Of a stretch of DNA of 44,028 nt, positions 41,894-44,028 are shown one piece after another. The stretch spans positions 1 through 44,028 of the forward strand of contig SVQE01000014.1 in assembly GCA_015065505.1 (NCBI GenBank), written 5' to 3'. Numbering within the stretch: the first letter of the stretch is position 1; each line of letters begins with the position of its first letter. Position numbers and translations under genes: made by a program. This stretch comes from Oscillospiraceae bacterium (GTDB lineage: Bacteria > Bacillota > Clostridia > Oscillospirales > Acutalibacteraceae). The notes beneath the pieces are model-generated. The model was not told where the DNA came from, did no database searches, and saw nothing but the letters and a program-made list of their open reading frames with translations.

Positions 41894-42871
41894 TTAATTC
41901 TCCTTAAAAATTGTGGCAAGTTCACCGATATTTGCGCTCTGCATACCGTAATCTTCCTGAAGCTTTTCAAAATACTTAAGAATTTCTTCAAGTGTTTTAA
42001 GATTCTGCTCTGTGAATGCGCCGAAATTATGAGGATGCCACCAGATATGAAAAAACTTATTATGCTTTGCAGCATATTTCATCTGGCCTTTGATTCTTTT
42101 AAGCTTAAAGGACTCTAAAAAAGAAAGTTTTTGATTATACGGCTTTAAAATTCTTGAAGCACAGACATTAATCAATCCGCCGTTTATTACAGGCTCATGG
42201 CAATTAGCACCGCTTATAGGGAAATAAGCATCAGCAAATCTAAGGATTTTCTTTATTATCAGCGGCAGATTTGAATTATAAATCCAGTTGCTTTCAATTC
42301 CTCTGTATGCTTCAATTCCAAGCTTACTGCTTGCCTCAAGATAAGAAACATCTATTTCATTTTTCGGATAAACTATGCTTTTTAGTTCAATTTGATTGTC
42401 TTTAGCAATTGCAATTGCTGCTTTTAAATCAGCTTTGAACTGTTCTACGCTCTGACCGGGTTCATTGCAATAATAATGTGAGAATGTGTGAGTTCCTATT
42501 TCCTGATGAGGAACGGACATTATTTTCTCTAATTCATTACCTGCAAGAAAAGCAGATGGCCTTTCTCCGTCTTCATCAATTACATTTTCTTCAAATAAAT
42601 GATAAGGTGAGCGGATTTCATTTTCGTATGTCGGCAATAAGTCTTTTGAAGGAATATATTTATCAAGCTCATTAAGCTTCCTTGCAAATGCAGCTCCGAC
42701 AATAGCCCAGGTTGTGTGAACGCCGTATTTATTAAAAAGCTCCAGCATACCGGGTATTGCTTTTTCTCTTGCACTCTTTATGTTTTCAAAATATTCAAAT
42801 GAACCGGTATCGTGAACGCCCCAATATAATTCCATATCGAGCGAAACACAGAAATAACCATTATTCAGCAT
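41894..42871 (-). CDS. NodB-type polysaccharide deacetylase family protein
   Basis: This protein has 325 residues. The ATG at 42871 follows TTAGGTGA; an in-frame GTG at 42880 lies inside that site. The first motif is SLDMELYWG (10-18), where the usual TFDDG is D-x-E. The second is the metal pair H128-x3-H132 in IGTHTFSHYY. Then come 'IVYPKNEID' and a C-terminal 'FHIWWHPHNFG' with the catalytic-type His. This is the subgroup often found in surface-glycan loci that removes an N-acetyl group from hexosamine or acts on a lipid-linked sugar. There is no signal peptide, so it acts in the cytoplasm, unlike peptidoglycan deacetylases. The upstream glycosyltransferase stop lies one base before its ATG. 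Confidence 0.88.
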   Translation of the reverse strand: MLNNGYFCVSLDMELYWGVHDTGSFEYFENIKSAREKAIPGMLELFNKYGVHTTWAIVGAAFARKLNELDKYIPSKDLLPTYENEIRSPYHLFEENVIDEDGERPSAFLAGNELEKIMSVPHQEIGTHTFSHYYCNEPGQSVEQFKADLKAAIAIAKDNQIELKSIVYPKNEIDVSYLEASSKLGIEAYRGIESNWIYNSNLPLIIKKILRFADAYFPISGANCHEPVINGGLINVCASRILKPYNQKLSFLESFKLKRIKGQMKYAAKHNKFFHIWWHPHNFGAFTEQNLKTLEEILKYFEKLQEDYGMQSANIGELATIFKEN

Positions 42872-42872
42872 A

Positions 42873-44006
42873 TTATTCACCTAAAAGCATTTTCTTTCTT
42901 TCAGCTATTTTTTTGCATAATTCTTCGGAATCAAAATGACTCTTTATAAATTCATGGCAGTATTCGGGACTTGATAATGAGTTATTTTCGATTACATCAT
43001 CAAGTTTTTCTTTTAAATCTTCCCAATCACCTTTATTTACAACAATTCCGGTTGTTCCTAATTCAACCGCATCAATCGGACCTGGAATATTGCTGATTAT
43101 TGCCGGCGTTCCCATAGCAGCTGCTTCAATAATTACATTACCGAAGCCTTCCCTGTAGCTCGGGAGTGCAATAACATCCAATGCAGGAAAGTATTTTTCT
43201 ATTTCATCGGTAAAATCAACAAATGTGATATTTTCATCACTCTGTGCTCTCGACCACAAATCCTTGTTAAGTGTTTCAATGCCCTCTTTATCTCCGATAA
43301 ACATCAGTTTGGCTTTGTTTTTCATTTCAAAGAATGCATTTAACAGCTCATCAATACCCTTATCCTTAGTTATCCTTCCGACAAAGCCTATAACAAAATC
43401 ATCGTCGTTGAAGCCGTATTTGTTGCGAATTTCATTTCGCCATAATTCTCTTTTGCTGAAGTCAAATTTATTTAAGTCAACACCGCCTGTGCTTCCGTTC
43501 CAAACAACGGTTCCCTTTGATGCATCAAATAAGCCTTCCTGAATACCCGTTTTAAGATTTGAATTACTTACACATTCAATTGATGTTGAATTATTACACG
43601 ATATTTTTTCGATAGTTTTGAAAATCTTTCTTATAATTCCGCTGAAGCCTAAATACCTGATACCCATCAAGTGATAGTTTCTAAGCTTAATACCCGCCTT
43701 CCTTGATGCGATACTTGAATAGAATGCAGCATTAGCGGTTGAATACTGAACTAAATCGAATTTTTCCCTCTTAAAAATCTTTTTAAGCTGAACAATCGCT
43801 TTCATTGAACCGAAAACAGAAATACCTCGCGGAATCTCAGCAGGAATAAAGCGTATTCTTTCCCCTAATTCATCCTGAAGAGTATCATCAGGACAGCAAA
43901 TAACCGAAACATCAAATCCGTTATCGGCTAAATACTTCAACTGAGGCATAAAGAATGCTCTGAAGGAAAGCGGAATTGTTACAACATAGCAGATTTTTTT
44001 CATCAT
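42873..44006 (-). CDS. Family 4 glycosyltransferase (GT-B)
   Basis: This protein has 377 residues. The N-terminal domain begins 'KKICYVVTIPLSFRAFF'. The C-terminal donor domain has 'DFVIGFVGRITKDKGIDEL' and the E-x7-E motif 'YREGFGNVIIEAAAMGTPAI', typical of retaining GT4 enzymes such as EpsD- or CapM-like proteins. It would use a nucleotide sugar to extend the lipid-linked acceptor at the cytoplasmic membrane face. It is the first complete gene of the cluster in the window; only 22 bases precede it, with a GAGAG site and no visible promoter, so the operon starts further upstream. Priming transferase, chain-length and kinase genes may lie there. Confidence 0.9.
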   Translation of the reverse strand: MMKKICYVVTIPLSFRAFFMPQLKYLADNGFDVSVICCPDDTLQDELGERIRFIPAEIPRGISVFGSMKAIVQLKKIFKREKFDLVQYSTANAAFYSSIASRKAGIKLRNYHLMGIRYLGFSGIIRKIFKTIEKISCNNSTSIECVSNSNLKTGIQEGLFDASKGTVVWNGSTGGVDLNKFDFSKRELWRNEIRNKYGFNDDDFVIGFVGRITKDKGIDELLNAFFEMKNKAKLMFIGDKEGIETLNKDLWSRAQSDENITFVDFTDEIEKYFPALDVIALPSYREGFGNVIIEAAAMGTPAIISNIPGPIDAVELGTTGIVVNKGDWEDLKEKLDDVIENNSLSSPEYCHEFIKSHFDSEELCKKIAERKKMLLGE

Positions 44007-44028
44007 TTTCTCTCTATTCTTAATCTCT

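Noticed and set aside
1-44028. CRISPR arrays, tRNA or rRNA genes, insertion sequences, phage attachment sites
   Set aside because: No regularly spaced repeats, cloverleaf-type sequences, transposase motifs or direct-repeat borders were seen on either strand.

Overview
The window looks like chromosomal DNA of a low-GC, Gram-positive anaerobe, most likely a gut Clostridia/Oscillospiraceae-type bacterium. The evidence is strong AGGAGG-type ribosome sites, sigma-A-like promoters, a cdaA-cdaR pair, a VanZ-like protein, EpsG-type polysaccharide synthesis and an anaerobic flavin/iron-sulfur oxidoreductase set. Nothing indicates a phage, plasmid, insertion sequence, CRISPR array, rRNA or tRNA. No gene-free stretch exceeds 300 bases.

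Bases 1-8340 hold mainly housekeeping genes. They are the start of a CHAP-domain protein (cut by the window edge), a single-pass membrane protein with an ExbD-like outer part, a divergent ROK-family kinase with an altered catalytic motif, and a minus-strand series. That series reads EF-G-like GTPase, DUF308 membrane protein, DUF3343 sulfur/selenium-carrier-like protein, cysteine desulfurase, CdaA (c-di-AMP synthase) and CdaR. Bases 8441-10567 encode a secreted GH30-type glycosidase with two fibronectin type III domains.

Bases 10708-15938 form a plus-strand operon. A NuoE-like subunit, a NuoF-like subunit and a 2Fe-2S/GltD-like/ferredoxin protein together resemble the Sporomusa-type (Stn) electron-bifurcating transhydrogenase. 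A VanZ-like membrane protein overlaps the end of the third gene, and a bidirectional terminator closes the operon.

Bases 15953-44006 are one tightly packed minus-strand cluster of 25 genes for a surface glycan; its 5' end lies beyond the window. It contains glycosyltransferases, a deacetylase, a GNAT acyltransferase, an EpsG-like polymerase, a flippase and a pyruvyltransferase fused to an FrhB-like iron-sulfur protein. Sugar-nucleotide genes include rmlA, rmlB, rmlC, a VioA-like aminotransferase, galU, a UDP-glucuronate 4-epimerase and a galacturonokinase-like GHMP kinase. Two inserts are unusual: a thiolase plus a 3-hydroxyacyl-CoA dehydrogenase, and an amino-acid permease, an opine-type dehydrogenase and two ATP-grasp ligases. 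My reading, which is inference, is that the cluster makes a polysaccharide with a 4-amino-4,6-dideoxyhexose carrying a 3-hydroxyacyl group, plus amino-acid- or opine-derived decorations and uronic acid.
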